Below, piece by piece: positions 1 through 8,880 of a stretch of DNA of 64,000 nucleotides. Source of the stretch: Flavobacteriales bacterium (GTDB lineage Bacteria; Bacteroidota; Bacteroidia; CAIKAF01); the NCBI GenBank assembly GCA_026418175.1, contig JAOABX010000002.1, positions 126,302 through 190,301 on the forward strand, in the 5' to 3' direction. The notes below the pieces were generated by a model. It made no database searches. It saw only the letters and a list, made by a program, of their open reading frames with translations, and was not told the origin of the DNA. The number at the start of each line of letters is the position of its first letter. Within the stretch, counting starts at the first letter, position 1. The translations under genes were made by a program, and so were the position numbers.

Positions 1-1599
1 TAAAATTGCAAAAGGAAGTTTTTCATCTAGCTGTGCTTTGCTACCGTCTTCTTTTTTCAAGTGCTTCATCGGAGCAAAAGCTTCGATACCATAAGCCAAC
101 GATACAACAGCACCTTTATCATTTAATTCAATGATAGTTCCATCATGAAACTGATTAACATCAAACACTGTACTGAAAACTTCCCATGGATCTTCTTCCA
201 ACTGCTTATGACCAAGGCTTAAGCGACGATTTTCAGGATCAATTTCCAATACTTTTACTTCAATTTTATCGCCTAGCTTACAGAACTCAGATGGATGTTT
301 GTATTTCTTAGTCCATGAAAGGTCAGAAATATGAATTAATCCATCAACTCCTTCTTCTAATTCAACAAAAATACCATAGTTGGTAAAATTCTTAACTTCT
401 GCAGTGTGTTGGGTACCAACAGCATATTTGGTAGGTACTTCATTCCAGGGATCTGGCTTGAGTTGTTTAATACCCAATGACATTTTTCGCTCATCACGAT
501 CCAAAGTAAGGATTACTGCTTCTACTTCATCACCCACTTTCAGGAAATCTTGTGCTGAGCGCAGATGCTGGCTCCAGCTCATCTCAGAAACGTGAATTAA
601 CCCTTCAACACCGGGAGCAATTTCAATAAATGCTCCGTAATCAGCAAGTACTACTACTTTTCCTTTTACTTTATCACCAGGCTTCAAATTCGGATCTAAT
701 TGTTCCCAAGGATGAGGAGTAAGTTGTTTCAAGCCAAGGGCAATACGCTTTTTCTCTTCATCGTAATCAAGTACTACCACTTTGATTTTCTGATCTAGTT
801 GTACAATTTCTTCCGGATGATTGATGCGTCCCCAACTTAAATCAGTGATATGAATTAATCCATCTACTCCGCCCAGGTCAATAAATACTCCGTAAGATGT
901 AATGTTTTTAACCACACCTTCCAGTACTTGGCCTTTTTCAAGCTGCGACATGATGGCCTTCTTTTGTTCTTCCAGTTCTTCTTCCAGAAGAATTTTATGA
1001 GAAACTACGATGTTTTTGAATTCGTGGTTAATCTTCACCACTTTAAATTCCATGTTCTTACCTACGTACACATCATAGTCACGAATAGGCTTCACATCAA
1101 TTTGTGATCCAGGAAGAAATGCCTCAATACCAAATACATCAGCAATCAAGCCACCCTTGGTACGGCATTTAATTAAACCGGTAATAACTTGGTCTTTTTC
1201 ATGAACCTCCTGTACTTTATCCCAAGCGCGAATTGCTCTTGCTTTTTTGTGAGATAACAGTAATTGCCCGTTTTTGTCTTCCAATTTATCAATATAAACC
1301 TCAACGATATCGCCAATTTTTAAGTCTGGATTGTAACGAAACTCTGTACGAGGAACAACACCTTCTGATTTGTATCCTATGTTAATTAGTACATCTTTAG
1401 GTGTGATACCTACTACTTTGCCATCAACAATTTCGTGTTCGGCAACGGTGCTGAGGGTTGTAGAATACATCTTTTCGTAATTTTCACGATCAGATGCTTT
1501 ATACGTTTCACCCTTTTTTCCCATTTCATCCCAGTTGAACTCACCGGGTTGCTGAGTGGTTTCTACAACTTCAGCTAAATCTTTGTTTTCTTCAGACAT
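1..1599 (-). CDS. rpsA: 30S ribosomal protein S1, 3' end outside window
   Basis: S1 binds mRNA and delivers it to the 30S subunit. The frame is open from ATG at 1599 to the window edge (533 codons, no stop). I read six S1/OB-fold repeats, starting near residues 60, 136, 225, 310, 400 and 490. Repeats 3-5 carry the canonical GVDGLIHISDLSW-type core. The N-terminus is acidic (MSEENKDLAEVV). The part beyond repeat 6 is missing from the window. The gene has its own -7 promoter element and a roughly 130-nt structured leader (separate entries) and lies about 200 bp downstream of argS on the same strand. Identity is essentially certain. Confidence 0.97.
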   Translation of the reverse strand, partial: MSEENKDLAEVVETTQQPGEFNWDEMGKKGETYKASDRENYEKMYSTTLSTVAEHEIVDGKVVGITPKDVLINIGYKSEGVVPRTEFRYNPDLKIGDIVEVYIDKLEDKNGQLLLSHKKARAIRAWDKVQEVHEKDQVITGLIKCRTKGGLIADVFGIEAFLPGSQIDVKPIRDYDVYVGKNMEFKVVKINHEFKNIVVSHKILLEEELEEQKKAIMSQLEKGQVLEGVVKNITSYGVFIDLGGVDGLIHITDLSWGRINHPEEIVQLDQKIKVVVLDYDEEKKRIALGLKQLTPHPWEQLDPNLKPGDKVKGKVVVLADYGAFIEIAPGVEGLIHVSEMSWSQHLRSAQDFLKVGDEVEAVILTLDRDERKMSLGIKQLKPDPWNEVPTKYAVGTQHTAEVKNFTNYGIFVELEEGVDGLIHISDLSWTKKYKHPSEFCKLGDKIEVKVLEIDPENRRLSLGHKQLEEDPWEVFSTVFDVNQFHDGTIIELNDKGAVVSLAYGIEAFAPMKHLKKEDGSKAQLDEKLPFAIL

Positions 1600-1734
1600 T
1601 TGTCTTTTTTAATTAATTCCGGCTTACCGATATATTGCGCTCCTGATAGGATGTTCGTGGAGCGCCCTATATCGTCTGCCATTGGTTTGACATAAATTCC
1701 ATAATCCTGAACATCCTCCCCTTTAAAAAAGGAG
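1600..1734 (-). promoter_or_regulatory. Structured rpsA 5' leader with predicted pseudoknot
   Basis: Read on the minus strand, 1674-1668 pairs with 1634-1628 and 1665-1659 with 1643-1637 (7 bp plus 7 bp, separated by a 2x2 internal loop), closing a 15-nt loop at 1658-1644. Nucleotides 1656-1648 in that loop are perfectly complementary over 9 nt to the upstream leader at 1717-1709, so an H-type pseudoknot can form. A third hairpin, CUCC.../...GGAG at 1734-1716, shares two bases with that arm and could compete with it. The main hairpin ends 28 nt before the ATG. The structure is read directly from the bases; a role in S1 autoregulation is inference. Confidence 0.75.
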
Positions 1735-1736
1735 TG

Positions 1737-1744
1737 CAAAAATA
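1737..1744 (-). promoter_or_regulatory. rpsA -7 promoter element
   Basis: The minus strand reads TATTTTTG, a perfect match to the Bacteroidota -7 consensus TAnnTTTG. It is followed by CACTCC. This predicts a transcript start near 1731 and a leader of about 130 nt before the rpsA ATG. Confidence 0.6.
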
Positions 1745-1799
1745 AATACTTTGAATGTTAATTCCTAATAATTAAACGGAAAAAGCATATTTGCGGGGA

Positions 1800-3605
1800 T
1801 TACATTCGTTCTGGAGCATCTATTCCTAATAAATATAAGGCCTTTTGGATAGTTTTTCCGCATTGGTCTGTAAGTGCCAACCTAAATTGTCGTGCATCAG
1901 AATCATCTTCCTTTAAAACTTTATAATCATGGTAGAAATTACTAAATAAGCAAGCTAGTTCATACACATAGTTGGCAATTAATGCAGGGCTATAATTTAT
2001 ACCCGCCTCTTTGATAACCAACGGGAACTGAGCCATCCAACGAATTAACTGAGTTTCTTTAAGATTGGGAGTATAGTTGCTCTCACTTAGATGTTGAATA
2101 TTAAAGGTTAAACCCAATTGAGTTGCATTACGTAATAATGATTGAGTTCTGGCGTAGATATATTGAATGAATGGCCCGGTATTTCCATTAAAATCAATGG
2201 ATTCTTCAGGATTAAAGATCATTTTCTTTTTTGGATCTACCTTAAGTATAAAATATCGAAGTGCTCCAATACCAATTTGTTTATAAATTTCTTCTTTTTT
2301 ACTTTCATCCACTTCACTTAACTTGCCTTGCTCATTAGCTGTTTCTTTAGCTATTTTAATTACATCATTTATTAAGTCATCAGCATCCACTACAGTTCCT
2401 TCCCGGCTTTTCATTTTACCGGTAGGCAACTCTACCATACCATATGAAAGATGATATAATTTATCTGATGCTTTCATTCCTAACCTTCGTAAAATTTCAA
2501 AAAGCACCTTAAAATGATAATCCTGTTCATTCCCAACTACATAAATTGAACGATCAAATTCAAAATCTTTTTGTTTTTGGTATGCTAGGGCAATATCTTG
2601 TGTTATATAAACTGTGGTTCCATTGCTTCTTAGAACCAATTTTTCATCCAACCCAACATCTGTAAGGTCTATCCAAACAGAGCCATCTGGCTTTTGAAAA
2701 AATACACCTTTTTCTAATCCTTCTTTTACAGTTTGTCTGCCCAAATTATATACATCAGATTCATAGTAAAACTTATCAAATTTTAAATGAAGCATCTTAT
2801 ATGTTTGCTCTACACCTTCATAAAACCAGTGGTTCATTGTTTTCCAAAGAGCAACGACCTCTTCATCACCGGTTTCCCACCGTACTGTCAAATCTGCGAT
2901 TTCTTTTTCCAGTGGGTTTTGTTTTTTGGCTTCTTCTTCTGTTAATCCTTGAGCTTTTAACTCTTCTATAGCTTTCTTACTAAGCTCGTTATAGACAACA
3001 TAGTAATCACCAACCAGCTTATCCCCTTTAATGCCTGAATTTTCAGGAGTTAGCTTTTTTTCGCTTAGCATGTAGGCTAACATGGATTTTGAAATGTTGG
3101 TTCCTCGGTCATTGTATAAACATACTTGATATACTTTGTGGCCATTGGCCTCCAGAATTCTTGATAGGGAAAAACCTAGAAATATGTTTCGTAAATGTCC
3201 CAAATGAAGCGGCTTATTGGTATTGGGTGATGGATATTCAATTATAACATTTTCAGTTGTTTTATTATGTTTACTTAAATAAAAACTTTCATTTCTATAA
3301 ATTTCATAAAGTAAATGCTTCCAGTATGATTTTTTTAATTCCAGATTCAAAAAACCTTTTACGAGATTAAAATTTTCAATGCGTGAATCAGAGGCCAAAA
3401 GGGCTTTACCAACGGCTTCGCCTATTTGTTGAGGATTCATTCCCAGTTTTTTAACAAATGGAAATAAAACCAAGGTATAATCTCCAGGATATTCAGGGGG
3501 CGTTAGATTAATAAGTATATCTTTTGGCTCAATTATATCTGTATAATTGCTTAATTTATTCAAAATGCTTGCACATTGTTGAGCTAATTCCAGTTGAAAA
3601 TTCAT
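1800..3605 (-). CDS. argS: Arginyl-tRNA synthetase
   Basis: Class I aminoacyl-tRNA synthetase that charges tRNA-Arg in the cytoplasm. At 601 aa it is full length. The N-terminal Add1-like tRNA-recognition domain covers about residues 1-110. The HIGH signature is HLGH at 134-137. The KMSKS-equivalent is KMKSREG at 397-403; this degenerate loop is usual in ArgRS. The anticodon-binding domain ends in the typical ...DAPERM. The ATG at 3605 follows an A/T-rich stretch. The gene lies between the arginase-family gene (75 bp upstream) and rpsA, all on the minus strand. Confidence 0.97.
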   Translation of the reverse strand: MNFQLELAQQCASILNKLSNYTDIIEPKDILINLTPPEYPGDYTLVLFPFVKKLGMNPQQIGEAVGKALLASDSRIENFNLVKGFLNLELKKSYWKHLLYEIYRNESFYLSKHNKTTENVIIEYPSPNTNKPLHLGHLRNIFLGFSLSRILEANGHKVYQVCLYNDRGTNISKSMLAYMLSEKKLTPENSGIKGDKLVGDYYVVYNELSKKAIEELKAQGLTEEEAKKQNPLEKEIADLTVRWETGDEEVVALWKTMNHWFYEGVEQTYKMLHLKFDKFYYESDVYNLGRQTVKEGLEKGVFFQKPDGSVWIDLTDVGLDEKLVLRSNGTTVYITQDIALAYQKQKDFEFDRSIYVVGNEQDYHFKVLFEILRRLGMKASDKLYHLSYGMVELPTGKMKSREGTVVDADDLINDVIKIAKETANEQGKLSEVDESKKEEIYKQIGIGALRYFILKVDPKKKMIFNPEESIDFNGNTGPFIQYIYARTQSLLRNATQLGLTFNIQHLSESNYTPNLKETQLIRWMAQFPLVIKEAGINYSPALIANYVYELACLFSNFYHDYKVLKEDDSDARQFRLALTDQCGKTIQKALYLLGIDAPERM

Positions 3606-3680
3606 TTTTCAAAAAAATTTAAATAAATATTATTAGCATATACAAAATCAATATTTTATTAAATGTAAGCCAGGCATGGG

Positions 3681-4733
3681 TTAGGACTTCTTTTTACCAG
3701 CCGATTTACTTTGTTTTTTTTCTGGAGAAGGTGAATTAATACCTTGGGCTGCTTTCAACATTTTCTGTTCCCTGGCCTGTTTTTTCTTTATTTTCTCTAT
3801 GGTATTGACCGCATCTCTAAAAATAGGAAATACCCTAACAGCAGTTCTGTTTTCATCATCCAACAATGGATTGATTTCTGTAATCTCAAAACAAGCTACA
3901 CGAGGATCTTTCAGTAATGTAGTTAAAATTTTTTTTGCTTCTTTTACGGTTAGTCCGTTTGGCACCGGAGTCCCGGTACCTTTTACCAACGACGCGTCTA
4001 AAGAATCTATATCAAAAGAAACATACAGTATTTCACATTGCTTAAGATAATCAAGTACATCCTTGCAAATTTCCTTGATTTTTCCTTTCCGTAAATCCTG
4101 AACTTTTATAACTTTTATGTTGTGTTTAAGAATATACTGAATTTCTTCAGTTTCATAATCACGTAAGCCGATAAATACTAAATTATCTGGAGTGATTTTA
4201 GGACAAATACCACCCACATTTTTAAGGATATCCCAATAGGGAATCGTATCACCCGTTACCGGATTTTTGGGTTTGTCTTGAAAATCAATACCTAATGCTG
4301 CTGCCAAAGGCATTCCATGGATATTGCCAGACGGTGTGGTATAAGGTGAATGAAGGTCTGCATGGGCATCTATCCAAATTACACCAACTTTTTTATCCGG
4401 AAAAGCCATTTTTACTCCGGCTATGGTACCCCCAGCACTGCTGTGGTCTCCGGAAATAACCACTGGAAAACGGCCTGCTTTTATTTCTTTTGATACGGCA
4501 TTGGCTTGTTTTTCAAAGATTTTTACTACTCCACGTATTCGCTTGGCATAATGCCTTACTGGGTTTTTATAAAGCAATCTGGAGCTGTCTTTTATTTCCT
4601 TATTTTTAAACTTACCAAAGAAATATGAACCATATTCTAACGAGGCTAATTTTAATGCTTCTATTCCCAAACTGGCTCCACGTGTTCCTGCACCTAATTC
4701 TGAACGTACTTCTATTAATTTTATCCCTTTCAT
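3681..4733 (-). CDS. Arginase / agmatinase family ureohydrolase
   Basis: Binuclear manganese ureohydrolase hydrolysing a guanidino compound (arginine, or possibly agmatine) to urea plus an amine. Metal-ligand motifs are GDHS (95-98), DAHAD (122-126), SGNIHGMP (135-142) and DIDSLD (241-246), with GTGTP at 252-256. It is 350 aa, slightly longer than typical because of a Lys/Ser-rich tail after about residue 315. It is transcribed divergently from an arginine decarboxylase across a 117-bp gap. That pairing would suit agmatinase in a polyamine route, but the motif set resembles Bacteroidota proteins annotated as arginase. Substrate is not decided by sequence alone. Confidence 0.88.
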   Translation of the reverse strand: MKGIKLIEVRSELGAGTRGASLGIEALKLASLEYGSYFFGKFKNKEIKDSSRLLYKNPVRHYAKRIRGVVKIFEKQANAVSKEIKAGRFPVVISGDHSSAGGTIAGVKMAFPDKKVGVIWIDAHADLHSPYTTPSGNIHGMPLAAALGIDFQDKPKNPVTGDTIPYWDILKNVGGICPKITPDNLVFIGLRDYETEEIQYILKHNIKVIKVQDLRKGKIKEICKDVLDYLKQCEILYVSFDIDSLDASLVKGTGTPVPNGLTVKEAKKILTTLLKDPRVACFEITEINPLLDDENRTAVRVFPIFRDAVNTIEKIKKKQAREQKMLKAAQGINSPSPEKKQSKSAGKKKS

Positions 4734-4850
4734 ACCATCTGATTAAGTTAGATGTATTATTTTTTTGTAATCTAAGTAACTTACATGTGATAAATTCAAT
4801 CTTTTTTTCTGAATTTTGTTCTGTATTAACTTCAAACCTTACCTCAGCAC

Positions 4851-6239
4851 ATGAAAGTACATTATGCAGATCTGATTAAGCAGACCTTTGAATTTCCACA
4901 GGAAGGTTTTAATGTGGAAGATGGCGAACTATTATGGCATGATATTCCTATGATGGAGATTATCAAGCAATACGGAACTCCACTTAAAATCACATACCTG
5001 CCAAAGATCAGCGCTCAGATTCAAAGAGCAAAGATAATGTTTAAAGTGGCAATGGCAAAGGCTGATTACAAGGGAGAATACACGTATTGCTATTGTACAA
5101 AGAGCTCCCATTTTAGCTTTGTAATGGAAGAAGTACTGAAAAACGACGTGCACGTAGAAACCTCATCTCATTACGACATGGAGATTTTGCGTGAACTATA
5201 TAACAAAGGTTTGATTGATAAAAACAAATACATTGTTTGCAATGGGTTCAAGCGGGAAGGGTATATGCAAAACATTGTAAAATTTGCTAACGATGGTTTT
5301 AATATTGTTCCAATCTTGGACAATACAAATGAATTAAGTTATTATGACAAACATGCCAAAAGCCCAATGAAAATAGGCCTTCGGATTGCATCAGAAGAAG
5401 AACCTAATTTTGAATTTTACACTTCCCGGCTTGGAATTCGATACAAAGACATTGTTCCATTTTATCAGTATAAAATTAAAGGAAACAAAAAGTTTCAGGT
5501 AAAAATGTTACACTTCTTTATAAATACCGGTATTCGTGATACGGTATATTATTGGAGTGAGCTTTCTAAGTGTCTCAGTGTATATTGTGAATTGAAAAAA
5601 GTTTGTCCGGAGCTTGATTCGTTGAACATTGGCGGCGGGCTTCCCATAAAAAATTCGCTGGCCTTTGAATTTGATTATGAATATATTATAAATGAAATTG
5701 TTCAACAGATAAAATCGTTTTGTAACGAAAATGGTGTAGAAGAACCAAATATTTTTACAGAGTTTGGTTCATTTACAGTAGGAGAGAGTGGGGCTTCTTT
5801 ATTTTCAGTTATAGATTCTAAAATGCAGAACGATACTGAGATTTGGTATATGATTGACAGTTCGTTTATCACAACCCTTCCAGATACTTGGGGATTAAAG
5901 CAACGATTCATACTGCTAGCTATTAATAACTGGAATAAACAATATCAGCGTGTAAATTTGGGAGGATTAACCTGTGATAGCTTAGATTATTATAACGCAG
6001 AAGCTCATATCGGGCAAGTGTTTTTACCCAAGTATGATCCTGGAGAAACATTATACCTTGGATTTTTTCATACAGGTGCATATCAGGAATCGTTAGGCGG
6101 ATATGGAGGAATTCAGCATTGTTTAATTCCGGCTCCCAAGCATGTAATTATTGATAAAGACGAAAACGGAGAATACTTTACAAAGCTTTTTAGCAAAGAG
6201 CAGAGTTATAAATCCATGCTGAAGATTTTGGGATATTAA
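4851..6239 (+). CDS. PLP-dependent arginine decarboxylase (Orn/DAP/Arg decarboxylase 2 fold)
   Basis: Likely forms agmatine and CO2 from arginine, the first step of polyamine synthesis. It is a fold-III PLP enzyme of 462 aa: N-terminal alanine-racemase-like barrel and C-terminal beta domain. The PLP lysine is probably K84 in CTKSSH. A glycine-rich phosphate-binding stretch LNIGGGLP and the EFGSFTVGESG segment follow. This length class is the short Bacteroidota form, not the roughly 650-aa E. coli SpeA. The start at 4851 is the first ATG after the divergent arginase promoter region. An ornithine or diaminopimelate substrate cannot be excluded, but the neighbouring ureohydrolase supports arginine. 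Confidence 0.85.
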   Translation: MKVHYADLIKQTFEFPQEGFNVEDGELLWHDIPMMEIIKQYGTPLKITYLPKISAQIQRAKIMFKVAMAKADYKGEYTYCYCTKSSHFSFVMEEVLKNDVHVETSSHYDMEILRELYNKGLIDKNKYIVCNGFKREGYMQNIVKFANDGFNIVPILDNTNELSYYDKHAKSPMKIGLRIASEEEPNFEFYTSRLGIRYKDIVPFYQYKIKGNKKFQVKMLHFFINTGIRDTVYYWSELSKCLSVYCELKKVCPELDSLNIGGGLPIKNSLAFEFDYEYIINEIVQQIKSFCNENGVEEPNIFTEFGSFTVGESGASLFSVIDSKMQNDTEIWYMIDSSFITTLPDTWGLKQRFILLAINNWNKQYQRVNLGGLTCDSLDYYNAEAHIGQVFLPKYDPGETLYLGFFHTGAYQESLGGYGGIQHCLIPAPKHVIIDKDENGEYFTKLFSKEQSYKSMLKILGY

Positions 6240-6302
6240 TAAATAAACGAAAGAACCTTTGCGGGATTTTGATTTCATGCATGGGTTCTGTTTCTTTGTT
6301 TT

Positions 6303-7883
6303 ATGAACTTAGAATTTGTTTCATTTCAGACGGCACGGATAGGAAGCCGTCTGTTTCATGATTATATATCCGGATCTTCCGTTCTATCCTCTTTTTATTC
6401 TTTTACGCCTTCTGTTCATTCAGTTGAAGCTGCAGTAAATGCAAGAAAAAATATGCCTGTGAACCGGGCACAATTGGTATCTATTCTCCATAAACAATAT
6501 CAAGGAGTTACAATTTCAAGGGCAGTAAATGAAAACATTCAATCACTCCTTGATGAAAATACATTTACCATTACTACGGGCCATCAGGTATCGTTGGTTA
6601 CCGGTCCGTTATATTTTATTTACAAGATTATTTCGGTGATTGCATTAGCCGAAGAATGCAAAAAAAAACATCCAAAATTGAATTTTGTACCAGTGTACTG
6701 GATGAATTCGGAAGATCATGATTTTAATGAAATAAATCATATATGGATCAACGAACAGCGATTTGAATGGCAGCGCCCTACTCCTATACCTATGGCAACC
6801 GGACGAATGCAACCCTTCGGAATAGAAGATTTCTTTAAATCATTACCTGCATCAATTCAGGAATTTCCTTCATGGGTAGAATGGAAAGATATTTATACGA
6901 ACGCTAAAAACATATCAGAAGCTACTCGAATATTAGTAAACCTTTTATTTGGGAAGTATGGTCTTGTTGTAATAAACCAGGATGATGTGCGTCTGAAACG
7001 TTTGGCATTTGATGTTTTTCATAAAGAACTAACACAACATTACTCATTTAAATTGGTTCATGAAACAACGCAAATGCTTGAAAGCCTTGGTTACCATGCG
7101 CAGGTAAAACCTAGAGAATTGAATTTGTTTTATCATCACCCTGAAGCAGGCCGTCAGCGGGTAGTGTTGATGGATGACAGGATTAAAGTGTTAAACACAC
7201 CGGTAGAATTATTAAAATCTGAATTGGATAAGCTTTCGGATGAACAATTAAATTGTTTTAGCACAAACGTGGTAACTCGACCACTTTATCAGCAGTCGGT
7301 ATTACCCGATATAATATATGTAGGAGGCCCAGCAGAAGTGAGTTATTGGTTACAATATAAATCCATGTTTCATATGCATGGGGTTTTTTACCCTTTGATT
7401 ATGATGCGTGATTCATTTTTGTTGCTCAATCCCTCTGTAAGCAGAAAAATAAACAAATTAGGAATTAAAGTTCCTGAATTATTTTCTGAAGAATCAATTT
7501 GGCAAAAAACACACGTGAGCCGTATGGCTGAAGAAATTAATTTTACTCCTATTCATCAAACCCTGCAACAGAGTTATCATCAATTAGCTGAAGCGATGGG
7601 CCGAATTGATCCTACCTTAAAACCAACTGTCATTGGTGAATTGCAGAAACATATTCATTCATTAAAAAACCTAGAAGCAAAATACCTACGAGCCTGGAAA
7701 CAAAAAAATGAAACGGTGGTTAGGCAATTACGAGAAATCCGATCAGCAGTTTATCCGGTAGGAGAAATGCAAGAAAGGCATAATCACCTTTGGGCGCATG
7801 CTTCAGACCCCGAACAGTTCATTGCCATGATTTTATCAGCTGCCAATCCATGGAATTTACAAGTAAAAGTGTTAGAGCTATGA
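6303..7883 (+). CDS. bshC: Bacillithiol biosynthesis cysteine-adding enzyme
   Basis: Adds cysteine to glucosaminyl-malate in the last step of bacillithiol synthesis. It is 526 aa, the usual BshC length. The N-terminal Rossmann core shows TTGHQVSLVTGPLYF (91-105) and VYWMNSEDHDFNEI (131-144), both hallmark BshC motifs. A long coiled-coil region lies in the C-terminal third (about residues 400-480). bshA and bshB are not in the window. Its stop overlaps the start of a small membrane-protein gene (ATGA), so the two are probably cotranscribed. Confidence 0.93.
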   Translation: MNLEFVSFQTARIGSRLFHDYISGSSVLSSFYSFTPSVHSVEAAVNARKNMPVNRAQLVSILHKQYQGVTISRAVNENIQSLLDENTFTITTGHQVSLVTGPLYFIYKIISVIALAEECKKKHPKLNFVPVYWMNSEDHDFNEINHIWINEQRFEWQRPTPIPMATGRMQPFGIEDFFKSLPASIQEFPSWVEWKDIYTNAKNISEATRILVNLLFGKYGLVVINQDDVRLKRLAFDVFHKELTQHYSFKLVHETTQMLESLGYHAQVKPRELNLFYHHPEAGRQRVVLMDDRIKVLNTPVELLKSELDKLSDEQLNCFSTNVVTRPLYQQSVLPDIIYVGGPAEVSYWLQYKSMFHMHGVFYPLIMMRDSFLLLNPSVSRKINKLGIKVPELFSEESIWQKTHVSRMAEEINFTPIHQTLQQSYHQLAEAMGRIDPTLKPTVIGELQKHIHSLKNLEAKYLRAWKQKNETVVRQLREIRSAVYPVGEMQERHNHLWAHASDPEQFIAMILSAANPWNLQVKVLEL

Positions 7884-8398
7884 TTCACAATCTATTTAGA
7901 CCTAATACGAATAAAGCTAGTATTGAAAACAACTATCCATGGATTTCTATTACTTCATTTGGAGTGATGATACTTAGTTTTTTATTCACTTTTTGTGCTT
8001 TTACATGTTCTGGAGAACGAATTTCTGAAAAAACTTACAGTGGTATTGATATTATGACGATGCGATTAAATGAAGAAGCATATCGTGATTTGGGGATAGC
8101 TGACATCATTACTGGAATTGCATTTTTCTCAGCTATAACAGGATTTGTTTTTTCTATGTTTCGCAAAAAAAATATTCTTATTGCTTTAATAGGTTTTATC
8201 GGTGTTTTTTTCTTAATGGTTTTGTATGTTTATATTAAGTATAGGGTAAGGCAATCTTCCGAAATAATGGTATCTTGGATAGAAGTTAAGTTTAAAATTG
8301 GATATTTTATTGCAATTATTTCAGGACTATTGGGTAGTTTATGGAATCTTAGAAAACATCTAGAAACAAAAAAAGCCTCCATTAATCAGAGGCTTTAA
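7880..8398 (+). CDS. Small four-helix membrane protein, unknown function
   Basis: 172 aa. Translation from the ATG at 7880 overlaps the bshC stop codon by 4 bp (ATGA), a coupled arrangement, so I prefer it to an earlier in-frame start inside bshC. Four hydrophobic segments are visible, at about residues 20-40, 75-95, 100-120 and 140-160. Polar stretches between them include an extracytoplasmic-looking ERISEKTYSGIDI region. I recognise no family. Placement after bshC hints at expression with bacillithiol synthesis, without showing a role. The last codons are also the arm of the convergent rplS terminator. Confidence 0.75.
   Translation: MIHNLFRPNTNKASIENNYPWISITSFGVMILSFLFTFCAFTCSGERISEKTYSGIDIMTMRLNEEAYRDLGIADIITGIAFFSAITGFVFSMFRKKNILIALIGFIGVFFLMVLYVYIKYRVRQSSEIMVSWIEVKFKIGYFIAIISGLLGSLWNLRKHLETKKASINQRL
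8368..8396 (-). terminator. Rho-independent terminator of rplS
   Basis: On the minus strand AAAGCCTC (8396-8389) pairs with GAGGCTTT (8379-8372) around a 9-nt loop, followed by a further run of T (7 T in all counting the stem). It lies 24 bp past the rplS stop and inside the 3' end of the convergent membrane-protein gene. Confidence 0.8.
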
Positions 8399-8419
8399 TA
8401 CATAATATTCAATCTATAA

Positions 8420-8770
8420 CTAGGCAGTAACCGCTGAAATTTTTTCTTTAATTTTAGCAGCTTTACCTTTTGCGTCACGCAAGTAGAATAAACGGGCACG
8501 ACGAACCTTTCCTTTTTTTAACACTTCGATGCTGTCAATAAAGGGTGAATTGTAAGGGAAAATACGTTCAACCCCAACTCCGTTAGAAATCTTACGAATG
8601 GTAAAAGTGGTATTGCGTTTTTGAAGAACTATTCCCTGAAATTTCTGAATACGTTCTTTGTTCCCTTCTACAATTTTATAGGAAAGTATGATGGTATCAC
8701 CTGCTTTGAATGCAGGATGAGATTTTTTTTCAACCAATTCTTGCTGTACTTGCTTGATAATATTCTCCAT
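8420..8770 (-). CDS. rplS: 50S ribosomal protein L19
   Basis: Large-subunit protein at the 30S-50S interface. It is 116 aa, the standard length. Characteristic segments are [24 protein letters not shown] near 20-43, then [14 protein letters not shown] and [21 protein letters not shown] at the end. It stands alone here, not in the rpsP-rimM-trmD-rplS cluster common elsewhere, though rpsP-rimM lie 5 kb away. The upstream minus-strand motif TATTATTGCACCCC resembles the rpsA -7 region. Confidence 0.97.
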   Translation of the reverse strand: MENIIKQVQQELVEKKSHPAFKAGDTIILSYKIVEGNKERIQKFQGIVLQKRNTTFTIRKISNGVGVERIFPYNSPFIDSIEVLKKGKVRRARLFYLRDAKGKAAKIKEKISAVTA

Positions 8771-8880
8771 TTCTCTAAAATTTAGGGGTGCAATAATACG
8801 TATTTTTTTGATATAAAAGAAGAAATTCTGCTTTTTTCATATATTTTCGTGGTAGTACTTTGAAATATTCCATCATACAT

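Noticed and set aside
380..595. Plus-strand ORF opposite rpsA
   Set aside because: Lies wholly antisense to an obvious S1 frame with conserved repeats; no independent coding signal.
6252..6289. Weak hairpin between the decarboxylase gene and bshC (AGAACC/GGTTCT)
   Set aside because: Only a 6-bp stem with a loop of more than 20 nt and no strong T run; not supported as a terminator.
8860..8880. TTG start for the M19-like gene
   Set aside because: Overlaps a -7-like element; the ATG at 8881 is better placed.
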